33,551 nucleotides of DNA from IMG/VR virus record IMGVR_UViG_3300009169_000053, positions 1 through 33,551 of that record; one strand, 5' to 3'. A model generated the notes under the pieces. It made no database searches and was not told the DNA's origin. It worked only from the letters and a program-made list of their open reading frames with translations. Both the position numbers and the translations under genes were made by a program. Positions 27,101 to 32,691 of the stretch are shown piece by piece (within the stretch, counting starts at the first letter, position 1; each line of letters begins with the position of its first letter). Origin of the DNA: a virus.

Positions 27101-28828
27101 AATAACAGACTTGTTTGTATTTCTGTTACCACGTACAATCTTAAAACCAACTATGTTTTGTTTCTCGTCAGCAGTTAAATCTGATGTTTGTACAAGTTGA
27201 CTAATCTGTTGTACATTAATCTTTACACCTATTGGAAACACTGCATTCTTTGTCTCAACAGGAGTTAATGGAGCTCCTGATGCATAAACTGCACTTTCAA
27301 ATATAGGGCTTACAAGCGCATCTGGAAACTTATGATGTCTGATTGGTTGATTTGCTAAATCTCCCCAAACATCTGTATTACAAGGATATACGTCTGTTGA
27401 TTCCCAATATGCAAAATCACCATATTTGTATGCACCTTTGTAATCTACGTTTGAACTATATCCTTCTGAGAAACCTGTTTCTGTGGCGGTGTTGTATATT
27501 TTCCAATAAGGGCTATATCCAATTCCTCCAGAGGAATACGTAGGTTCTCCTATGAAGTCAGGGTTTGTATCAGGTACGTCTGGATATAATGTGTCATTAA
27601 CTGACAATGTTCTTCCAGGAATATGAAAACCATCTGTCTGTTGACCATTCTTTAATAGGAAAACTATTTCAAATGCATAAACCTCATCTCTTAAATAACC
27701 ACGAAGATTTGTGGCATTCACTGAGTTTGAATAGTTTTCTGTAGAGGGTATTCTCCAAGTTTCCCACTGAAGAGTTATTTGATTAGCAATCTTCTGGTAG
27801 TTAACTTGATCTATAGATGTAAGACCTTGCCAAACTATAACATCTTGTACAGCAGTTACATCACTTGCAATATCGTAATATGGGAATTTTTCAAACACAT
27901 CATCTAGCGTAAGTCTTATTTGTGTTTGATTCTGACCAGTGTAAGTGATTGTTTTTGAAGAACCATCAATAAAATACGTACCAATTAATTCAACAGAAGT
28001 TATTGCATTAATTGTTTTAATTACAGCAATATTGTAATATTCAAAATATCTTGTAAGATCTAGATTCTTTATATATAGTTCTATAGACTTTCCTACAGAA
28101 TAGTTGAAATCAAGAGTGGTGATATCTTCGTTGGATATTGGAGTGGGGTTTGTTACAGAGTAGTATGATGTGTAAGGCTCTCCACCAGCGTCGCAATATT
28201 GTATTGCAAATTGATATACACCTGCAGTTAAATTTCCTCCATTAACTACATCTGTTACATCTATTTCAGGAATTGAAAAATTAGGCTGTATCTTTAATTT
28301 GTTACAGTCAATTGCAGATGTATCAATACTATCACAAACATTTACTCCTGTAGATGTAGTGTATGGTGGGTTATTTAAATCTAGAAACCTTCTAGGATTT
28401 AAACCATCTGTCCAATAGATTTCAGTGGTACAGTTTGTAATTTTATGAACAACCTTATGAATAGGGCTACTCACTTTAAAATTCAAACAAGGTGCGTTTA
28501 TGTAAGTTTTATAAACACAATCGTTATTATCCATATACCCAATCTCACAATCGCCTGTTACATCGTTTGTTAAAAAGAATATATGTTTTCCAGATTCATT
28601 TATAAAATGTGAACCTATCAATGAATATCCTTCAGGAAATGAAACACAAAGTTCATTTCCTGGTTCATTCTGATAGTTCACTGAGTTAGAGTCGTAGTTC
28701 TCTAATGCTGCATTTAGGGCATATGAAAGCTTACCTGGAGCCACCTGATTTGCAGATGAATCCATGTCAAGCCCTATCCTACCAACAGCTTGTTGCAGTT
28801 TAATATTACCCGTTTCTTCTCCAGCCAT
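24173..28828 (-). CDS. large tail protein: crAss-like muzzle / tail stabilization protein, 1551 aa
   Basis: The product is almost entirely beta-rich (many Tyr, Asn, Gly, Thr), with no signal peptide or membrane segment. The N-terminus (GRIGLDMDSSANQVAPGKLS, then EIYWTDGLNPRRFLDLNN) is typical of the large tail proteins of crAss-like phages, named tail stabilization protein by likeness to P22 gp10, or muzzle in the phicrAss001 virion structure. That protein forms the outer shell of the tail tip around cargo. The body ends near residue 1470 (NKSWTLSFNFNTKSWVSFH). A Thr/Ser run (about 1477-1498), three CTLAG[NT]A repeats (1503, 1514, 1539) and a second Thr run (1527-1534) follow, and the protein stops just after. 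The domain expected after this point appears to sit in the separate gene at 22669-23538. The start overlaps the previous gene by 23 bases. Confidence 0.85.
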   Translation of the reverse strand: MAGEETGNIKLQQAVGRIGLDMDSSANQVAPGKLSYALNAALENYDSNSVNYQNEPGNELCVSFPEGYSLIGSHFINESGKHIFFLTNDVTGDCEIGYMDNNDCVYKTYINAPCLNFKVSSPIHKVVHKITNCTTEIYWTDGLNPRRFLDLNNPPYTTSTGVNVCDSIDTSAIDCNKLKIQPNFSIPEIDVTDVVNGGNLTAGVYQFAIQYCDAGGEPYTSYYSVTNPTPISNEDITTLDFNYSVGKSIELYIKNLDLTRYFEYYNIAVIKTINAITSVELIGTYFIDGSSKTITYTGQNQTQIRLTLDDVFEKFPYYDIASDVTAVQDVIVWQGLTSIDQVNYQKIANQITLQWETWRIPSTENYSNSVNATNLRGYLRDEVYAFEIVFLLKNGQQTDGFHIPGRTLSVNDTLYPDVPDTNPDFIGEPTYSSGGIGYSPYWKIYNTATETGFSEGYSSNVDYKGAYKYGDFAYWESTDVYPCNTDVWGDLANQPIRHHKFPDALVSPIFESAVYASGAPLTPVETKNAVFPIGVKINVQQISQLVQTSDLTADEKQNIVGFKIVRGNRNTNKSVIAKGILRNVGKYNREGTDYYFPNYPYNDLKKDPFITTKSNAFLGQCESYRITVLTSGEYEYTDCYTAEFIEAPMTAGDVITQCTIGTIRIISGTATVLKTSWYTYKLSSISIQHTWFWIDPVTLLTKSWIVGPGQSITVNSSILPNPTPAFAGTFTRNAISNINNPSCSGTDLDGFSTDDSKFRHVFNSPETSFGSPFLGSVLKLENVMFGAGRAHFVEVKKNAMYKLITKEAQEDALKASEDVARIAGTFDATAMFTAYQSYLQIYINGITRKNYGYSFNSIAEYNYSANIDNNLGIKQRELDLYQYLIPGVQNVGDNYNVNNFQRESSVYLKTAGTTPLPFPDKTNSLVLSSGGSLISDDSRFIISQKDSCLTPEKEQPISVVSYYAAIKNIIPNQWGQMYSYETIDTGAQVIFNLSNSYTGTTVFGGDTFINKFSFKTKVPFFIDNRVGAPDDSDVFYDELGNIGYPKYWHSARSVLSNYTVGGSTGPLKNIISYKAHNFDCPNSQADTSGNPGRTFYDGKMYMFTYGIPTFYCESSVNVDLRQAFNNKEGDFYPHVSTGIPDEWVQESNVTIAFDNTYYYNPSFSKQNTENFFSHLPVDWTGDQCYTNFPFRAIYSDRQQSYTDNRVNSWLIYRPISFFDFPQNYGKLTSLDGIQNRAVLARFENKSLLYNTLLTIDTSNPQAAYVGNDTLFRSSPPIDFAETDLGYVGSQNKMLLKIPQGQITIDAKRGQVFLISGNSAQDLSAFGSGLNRFFTDHLAFEILRYFPNVPTDNHFNGVGLHGVFDSKFDRIIISKLDYIPLRNDIKYDAVKDEFYIETQYRMPDEELFYSVVREVVYLTDTTYFCNKSWTLSFNFNTKSWVSFHSYIPNWYIAENNFFYSGINTGCDLHAIAVERIPTPTTTTTSTTSTSSTTTTTTTTLAPQCTLAGNARVGVCTLAGTAVLIPPVTTTTTTTTIAANCTLAGTAQFIPPA
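24175..24406 (-). repeat. Thr-linker and CTLAG repeat region at the muzzle C-terminus
   Basis: The last 78 codons of the muzzle gene consist of Thr/Ser-rich runs and three copies of a short unit, CTLAGNA or CTLAGTA, two of which continue to IPP. The unit is repeated in DNA as well as in protein (for example near 24195-24215 and 24265-24285). Similar Thr runs followed by IAP or LAP also end the 113-residue protein at 32347 and link the domains of the 201-residue protein at 23548, so the linker is a recurring module of this tail operon. Confidence 0.7.
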
Positions 28829-29735
28829 ATCTATTTGTCCTATTAGGCAGTTCGTACATGTTGAACCTGTTCAAATCTTGCTTGATTCTTCTTTGCTTTG
28901 CGTAAGGATCTTGTTTCTTTATTTCTATGTCAGCCATTATAAATGCTTCATCTGACAATTGTTTATAGTAAACAAGCTTTTGTTGAACTTGATTGAATGT
29001 CTCGTCATTTATCTGATTAGAAAGAGTTTCAAATATTTTGTATTTGATAAACGCTTCAACATATTCTCTTATACGGTAGTTATCAGGAATCATTTGATTT
29101 CCTGATTGATCATAGTCGTATGCATAAAATACAAGATGAACAATACCTTGTCTGAAATTTGTTACAAACTTGTTGTCCCTTATATCAAAACTATCTGCAG
29201 AAGAAGCTCCAAGATTTGCACAATCTAATGTGCAGTGAGCTTTTACAGAGATGTTTCCTGGCTTAAGTAGATATGATTTTTGGTAGGCTATGTTCAACTC
29301 ATTGTTTGTCTTGTATACAGCCTGTATCAATTCAGGCATACACGTACCTGAGCAGGAAGGATTTACACAACTAGGGTTGTTACAAACTTCACCACCTACA
29401 GTTAGAGGAGATACTTGTATTGTTGTTTGAGAAGCAGCTTGTGAATAGAATGAGTTTGCTGACCTGTAAGGATAACCATCAACATATGTGCACATCCAAG
29501 CTTCTCTTACAGCAAAGAAGTTGTCAGGAAGCCTTGCTTCAAAGTCTTCTATTGTCAAATAAGTTTCTTGAATTTCATACGTAGCTCTTCCAAGTTTTCT
29601 AAGACACTTATCCAAGTATGTAGGAAACAGAAGATCATCAACAGCTCCTGTATCAAAATAGCTTTTCAGTTCTTCCTTTATAACGGAAAAAACTGGTTCT
29701 GGGCTTACAAAATTATATTTATAGTAGTAGCTCAT
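28806..29735 (-). CDS. tail-tube / connector ring protein, crAss-like (P22 gp4-like type), 309 aa
   Basis: The start MSYYYKYNFVSPEPVFSVIK leads into helical segments (KEELKSYFDTGAVDDLLFP, LDKCLRKLG) and an aromatic, mixed middle part. The C-terminus is helical and charged (FIKYKIFETLSNQ, then IEIKKQDPYAKQRRIKQD). Residues 118-132 carry four spaced Cys (CNNPSCVNPSCSGTC) that may bind metal or form disulfides. In crAss-like phages the gene just before the tail stabilization/muzzle gene, and after an HU/IHF-like gene, is the tail-tubular or ring protein that joins portal and tail; the order here is the same. I assign the role mainly from this order and the length. It overlaps the muzzle start by 23 bases. 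The start at 29735 follows an A-rich leader without a Shine-Dalgarno motif. Confidence 0.75.
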   Translation of the reverse strand: MSYYYKYNFVSPEPVFSVIKEELKSYFDTGAVDDLLFPTYLDKCLRKLGRATYEIQETYLTIEDFEARLPDNFFAVREAWMCTYVDGYPYRSANSFYSQAASQTTIQVSPLTVGGEVCNNPSCVNPSCSGTCMPELIQAVYKTNNELNIAYQKSYLLKPGNISVKAHCTLDCANLGASSADSFDIRDNKFVTNFRQGIVHLVFYAYDYDQSGNQMIPDNYRIREYVEAFIKYKIFETLSNQINDETFNQVQQKLVYYKQLSDEAFIMADIEIKKQDPYAKQRRIKQDLNRFNMYELPNRTNRYGWRRNG

Positions 29736-29760
29736 TTTTGTATCTTTCTATTTGTAAAAA

Positions 29761-30234
29761 CTATTTCTTCCATTCTTTGTAAATGTGTTGGTATTTTTCG
29801 TCAGCATTAATGTAATGTGCTATCATTCTTGATGTAACTCTTGAAGGTTTGAAATACCAAAAGTTACAGTTTTTTAATCTTGCTGTTTCTTTAAACCAAA
29901 TCCATCCAAAGAAATATCCTTCTGTGTGGTAGTTGAAATTGTAAATAACTTTCCCTTTCTCTTTGGTTTTCTTCCAGTCTATAGCGAGATTTACAAACTC
30001 ACTTTCTGCACCTTTATGTTTCTTCCTTTTCTTTTTGTTTATTGAAAACTCTCCAAATCCAAAAGGAAGCTTTTCCCTGTTTCCAGTTTCTAAAATGTAA
30101 TTTCTGAAAGCTTCGTTAAATCTATAGATAACATCCCTCCAAGCATCAAATGATAGGTTTACATCTGGATGTTTCTTGCAAAAATTTATATAGTTATCTC
30201 TACTTGCCGATCTCCAATCGATCTTGGTTCTCAT
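29761..30234 (-). CDS. HU/IHF-like protein of the crAss-like structural gene block, 157 aa
   Basis: The first 50 residues are helical (FDAWRDVIYRFNEAFRNYIL). LPFGFGEFSI at 56-65 matches the beta-turn core of the HU/IHF fold (L-x-GFG-x-F), and a very basic stretch KKKRKKHK (67-74) follows. The C-terminal half has aromatic strands (FNYHTEGYFFGWIWF) and a basic end (FKPSRVTSRM). HU/IHF proteins bend or coat DNA as dimers; members encoded inside phage structural blocks are often annotated as IHF subunit, with unclear function in the virion. The product is longer than bacterial HU (about 90 residues) because of the extra N- and C-terminal parts. It starts in a TAATG overlap with the previous gene. 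It is the only gene of the window ending in TAG. Confidence 0.75.
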   Translation of the reverse strand: MRTKIDWRSASRDNYINFCKKHPDVNLSFDAWRDVIYRFNEAFRNYILETGNREKLPFGFGEFSINKKKRKKHKGAESEFVNLAIDWKKTKEKGKVIYNFNYHTEGYFFGWIWFKETARLKNCNFWYFKPSRVTSRMIAHYINADEKYQHIYKEWKK

Positions 30235-30959
30235 TATTTAAGATTTGGTGCATTGGGAGCCTGACCATCTATACCATCGTCAGATATGTCAGTTTTAATA
30301 CTAAAGTAAGTTTGTAGTAGCTTTTTAGTAGTAAGTTCAAGCACCTGACTTTGCAAATATCCTGGGAGAGAATAAGGTTTATCCAAAGGATTTTTGCAAA
30401 ACTCGTCAATGTTTATACTTTCTCCGCAACAGCATTCTGAGAACATTATGCTATTGGGAACATCCTCTTCAAACAAAGCAGTCATTCTTATTGCTTTCAG
30501 AAGAGGATTACTTACATATAAATAATTATTCATTATCCAATAATAAGCTTCTTTCTTTATTATTGGAAGTTTCAAAAGATTTATATATCTATTTACTGTA
30601 ATTTCTTTAAGTTTCTTTCCCTGACCACTCATTGCATTTATTGAGTAGACACCTTGAATAATGTATTGATAGTTTCCTTCTGCTATTCTTGGAATCTTTT
30701 CTTTACTCCTTGATATAGTACATGGGTCTACGTAATCACAACATTCTGAAATGGGAACTTCCACCATTTCAAGGCAGGGTATTGTTGTAAACAGTGTGTC
30801 TGTTGCCCAAAGTTTTCTAAGATTTGTTTCCCTCTTTATCAACAAAAGAGAATTGTTTTTAATTTCAGACGCAATAGCACGATCAGTTATCAAACTATCA
30901 GTTGATAAAAGTTTGTGCATGCTTCTTACGTCAGATACTAATTTTCTTAGAGTGGCCAT
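30234..30959 (-). CDS. conserved crAss-like tail/connector structural protein, Cys-rich, 241 aa
   Basis: No catalytic motif is visible. The N-terminal 60 residues are helical with basic residues (TLRKLVSDVRSMHKLL). Residues 62-80 hold four Cys (PCLEMVEVPISECCDYVDPC), and residues 176-188 four more (CCCGESINIDEFC), each set inside a loop-rich stretch; such clusters could bind metal or crosslink the particle. The last 40 residues are helical up to a short acidic/Pro tail. By order (metallophosphoesterase, this gene, HU/IHF-like, tail-tube, muzzle) it is probably one of the ring or tail-hub proteins below the portal. I cannot tell which. TAATG junctions link it to both neighbours, so production is likely coupled. 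Confidence 0.7.
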   Translation of the reverse strand: MATLRKLVSDVRSMHKLLSTDSLITDRAIASEIKNNSLLLIKRETNLRKLWATDTLFTTIPCLEMVEVPISECCDYVDPCTISRSKEKIPRIAEGNYQYIIQGVYSINAMSGQGKKLKEITVNRYINLLKLPIIKKEAYYWIMNNYLYVSNPLLKAIRMTALFEEDVPNSIMFSECCCGESINIDEFCKNPLDKPYSLPGYLQSQVLELTTKKLLQTYFSIKTDISDDGIDGQAPNAPNLK

Positions 30960-32179
30960 TATAAATACTGTTTATATATATTCGTCATTCCATAGAGATG
31001 GTCTATTAGAAATCCTGTCACTTCTCCTCTTGACCCTGTATATCCATTCTTATCGTCCCATGAACTCTTAGCATTTGAAAATGCTGGAATTTGATAAAAT
31101 TTAATTCCTCCAAAGTCGTGACTCACCTCATGATGTTTATCTCCTGTGAATATGTAAAAGTTCTCATGACTTGACCATTTGTCCTTATATTCTATTGGAA
31201 ATATACCAGCAAGCTTAGCAGGTTTCATTGCATCTCCATGGTTGAACATTATTGCTGTCTTTCCGTAGCTCACATATTTTCTATACTTAGGAGAAGTTTC
31301 AAAAGATATGTGCTCTTCTGACTTGTAATACGTTTCTAACCATTTGACCAAATGCCATCCTACATATTCATCGTGATTTCCAGGAACGTAAATAACATTC
31401 AGGAAAAAACAATTAGATGCCAAAAAGTTTATCATATCAACCTCATGATTGCATATTTTTTCAAAAGATTTATGATATGACAATATATTTTGCTGAGGGG
31501 TTCCTTTAGTTGTAGTTCCGTTAAATTCACTATTGAACTCATCAGAACCTATTACATAATAAATTGTATCAACAAGATTTGACACAAGAGCTTGATTAAC
31601 AATCACTTCTACCTTTTCTCTTATCTTTGCAAACCTGTCGTTGATGTTATTTGAACCATCTACATCAAGCTTGTTAAAATGTGAATCTTGTTTGTTTATT
31701 ATCAAAGATGCTTCGGGTACATCTTTTATCACTTTAGGGGAGCCTATGGAAGGAAGAGTGGGTTTATATTCCTTTAGAAAGGAAATAAATTCGTTTTGGA
31801 AAACTGTTGCCTCGCTCTTTTTACTCAACCATGCTTTAACTTGCCAGTTAGGTGTGGTTGTGTTTCCCCAATAGTTTTGTACGTATTTAGTTATTTCCCA
31901 AACAGAAACATCTATTTTAGACTTTTCAATCAGCTCTTCTAAAGACTTTATTTCTTCTTTAACGTTTAAAACTATTTCTCCAGTTCCGTTTACAATATCT
32001 TCTTTGAATATTGCTGTGTTGTTTTCAAAAACTTGAACAGGTTTTACATCTCTTAACTCTTTCAAAAGATCATCTACACATTCTTCTGTCACACCAAGTT
32101 TATCTGCATAAAACTTCTTGCTTTTCTTCCACGTCAATAAATTTTGAAGTTGAATCAGAAGTGATTGATTTTCAGACAT
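30959..32179 (-). CDS. calcineurin-like metallophosphoesterase with helix-turn-helix-like N-terminus, 406 aa
   Basis: The C-terminal domain (about 155-406) has the full metal-site series of the calcineurin-like family: D165-S-H167, GSDEFN (211-216), GNHD (267-270), NHG (313-315) and GDKHH (346-350). These residues hold two metal ions and hydrolyse phosphate esters; substrates in the family include DNA, cyclic nucleotides and proteins, and the sequence does not decide among them. The N-terminal part (about 1-150) holds a helix-turn-helix-like segment (SKKFYADKLGVTEECVDDLL, residues 20-39) and a second helical stretch, which favours a nucleic acid substrate. It is the first gene after the promoter at 32206-32255 and leads the tail operon, joined to the next gene by a TAATG overlap. 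The start at 32179 leaves a leader of about 25 bases with no Shine-Dalgarno motif. Confidence 0.88.
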   Translation of the reverse strand: MSENQSLLIQLQNLLTWKKSKKFYADKLGVTEECVDDLLKELRDVKPVQVFENNTAIFKEDIVNGTGEIVLNVKEEIKSLEELIEKSKIDVSVWEITKYVQNYWGNTTTPNWQVKAWLSKKSEATVFQNEFISFLKEYKPTLPSIGSPKVIKDVPEASLIINKQDSHFNKLDVDGSNNINDRFAKIREKVEVIVNQALVSNLVDTIYYVIGSDEFNSEFNGTTTKGTPQQNILSYHKSFEKICNHEVDMINFLASNCFFLNVIYVPGNHDEYVGWHLVKWLETYYKSEEHISFETSPKYRKYVSYGKTAIMFNHGDAMKPAKLAGIFPIEYKDKWSSHENFYIFTGDKHHEVSHDFGGIKFYQIPAFSNAKSSWDDKNGYTGSRGEVTGFLIDHLYGMTNIYKQYL

Positions 32180-32186
32180 TTATGAA

Positions 32187-32197
32187 ATGTTTAGTTA
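32187..32197 (-). promoter_or_regulatory. leader element TAACTAAACAT shared with the other promoter
   Basis: On the minus strand TAACTAAACAT stands seven bases before the metallophosphoesterase ATG. It matches TAACTTAACAT (18066-18076) in front of the cargo operon in 10 of 11 positions. The match is short and A/T-rich, so chance is possible. Its presence in both promoter-proximal leaders is the reason to note it. Confidence 0.35.
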
Positions 32198-32205
32198 AAT
32201 TGACA

Positions 32206-32255
32206 TAAAGATAGGGAATATTATTGAATATACAAAATAATTTTAATTTTGTCAA
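32206..32255 (-). promoter_or_regulatory. promoter of the tail operon (two overlapping consensus readings)
   Basis: Two promoter types fit the minus strand. A Bacteroidota type has TTTTG at 32237-32233, 19 bases, then TATCTTTA at 32213-32206 (7 of 8 to TAnnTTTG). A general sigma-70 type has TTGACA at 32255-32250, exactly 17 bases, then TATATT at 32232-32227. The region lies between a terminator and the metallophosphoesterase start, where a promoter is expected. The host-type boxes suggest host RNA polymerase transcribes this operon. Confidence 0.65.
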
Positions 32256-32283
32256 TTATTACATTAACATGATTAATTAAAAA

Positions 32284-32307
32284 CCCCCAACGTAGACACG
32301 CCAGGGG
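32284..32307 (-). terminator. intrinsic terminator after the tail fibre / 113-residue gene pair
   Basis: On the minus strand CCCCTGGCGT and ACGTTGGGGG form a 10-bp stem (three G-T pairs) around the loop GTCT, followed directly by TTTTTAATTAAT. It starts 40 bases after the stop of the 113-residue gene and separates that operon from the promoter at 32206-32255. Strong C-G pairs at the base and the T run make it a good Rho-independent terminator. Confidence 0.8.
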
Positions 32308-32308
32308 T

Positions 32309-32338
32309 AAACCCTGTAAAACCAACAAAACAGAGTTT
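32309..32338. repeat. second hairpin next to the terminator
   Basis: The minus strand reads AAACTCTGT, a 12-base A-free loop, then ACAGGGTTT: a 9-bp stem with one G-T pair, one base away from the terminator stem. On the plus strand a T5 run follows (32336-32340), so this hairpin could end antisense transcription and make the pair bidirectional. It may otherwise protect the 3' end of the messenger. Confidence 0.55.
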
Positions 32339-32346
32339 TTATAAAT

Positions 32347-32688
32347 TTAAGGAGCTATTGTAGTTGTTGTGCTTGTTGTGCTTGTTGTGACACTTGCACA
32401 CTGTGTTAACAATAAACACAATGCTGCCAAATATCCAGGGTTGGTGCTTAGAATGGCTAGCATTGATTGCACAATAGCAACTGGTGTAATTTTAGAATCT
32501 ATCTTCTGAAGTGCTGTAGTGAGACAATCTTTAAACTGTACTCCTGATCCTGGAAGGTTTGATCCAGAATAATAGATGTAATCTGAGTTTATAGGATAGC
32601 CTAAGAATCCATCATATACACATCCAGAGGGATAGTAAGTGTAGACAATATCAGCGTTGTAACAAGGCATACCAGGTACGCAAGCCAT
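32347..32688 (-). CDS. small tail-associated protein ending in a Thr linker, 113 aa
   Basis: The N-terminal 60 residues are Tyr/Cys/Gly-rich (MACVPGMPCYNADIVYTYYP, then YYSGSNLPGSGVQFKDCL), a beta-type region with several Cys. A helical stretch follows (about 66-97, ALQKIDSKITPVAIVQSML onward), and then a Thr/Ser run ending TTTTIAP just before the stop. In other proteins of this window such a run is followed by another domain; here it is not. The start is three bases after the tail fibre stop, so both are made from one messenger, which ends at the terminator 40 bases downstream. A tail-fibre accessory or baseplate role is inferred from position; I do not recognise the family with certainty. 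Confidence 0.7.
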   Translation of the reverse strand: MACVPGMPCYNADIVYTYYPSGCVYDGFLGYPINSDYIYYSGSNLPGSGVQFKDCLTTALQKIDSKITPVAIVQSMLAILSTNPGYLAALCLLLTQCASVTTSTTSTTTTIAP

Positions 32689-32691
32689 AGT

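Noticed and set aside
29757-29763. TAG at the end of the HU/IHF-like gene as a recoded glutamine codon, as some crAss-like phages use
   Set aside because: No gene in the window contains an internal TAG, the HU/IHF-like protein is complete without extension, and the next gene starts 25 bases on. One TAG stop does not support recoding.
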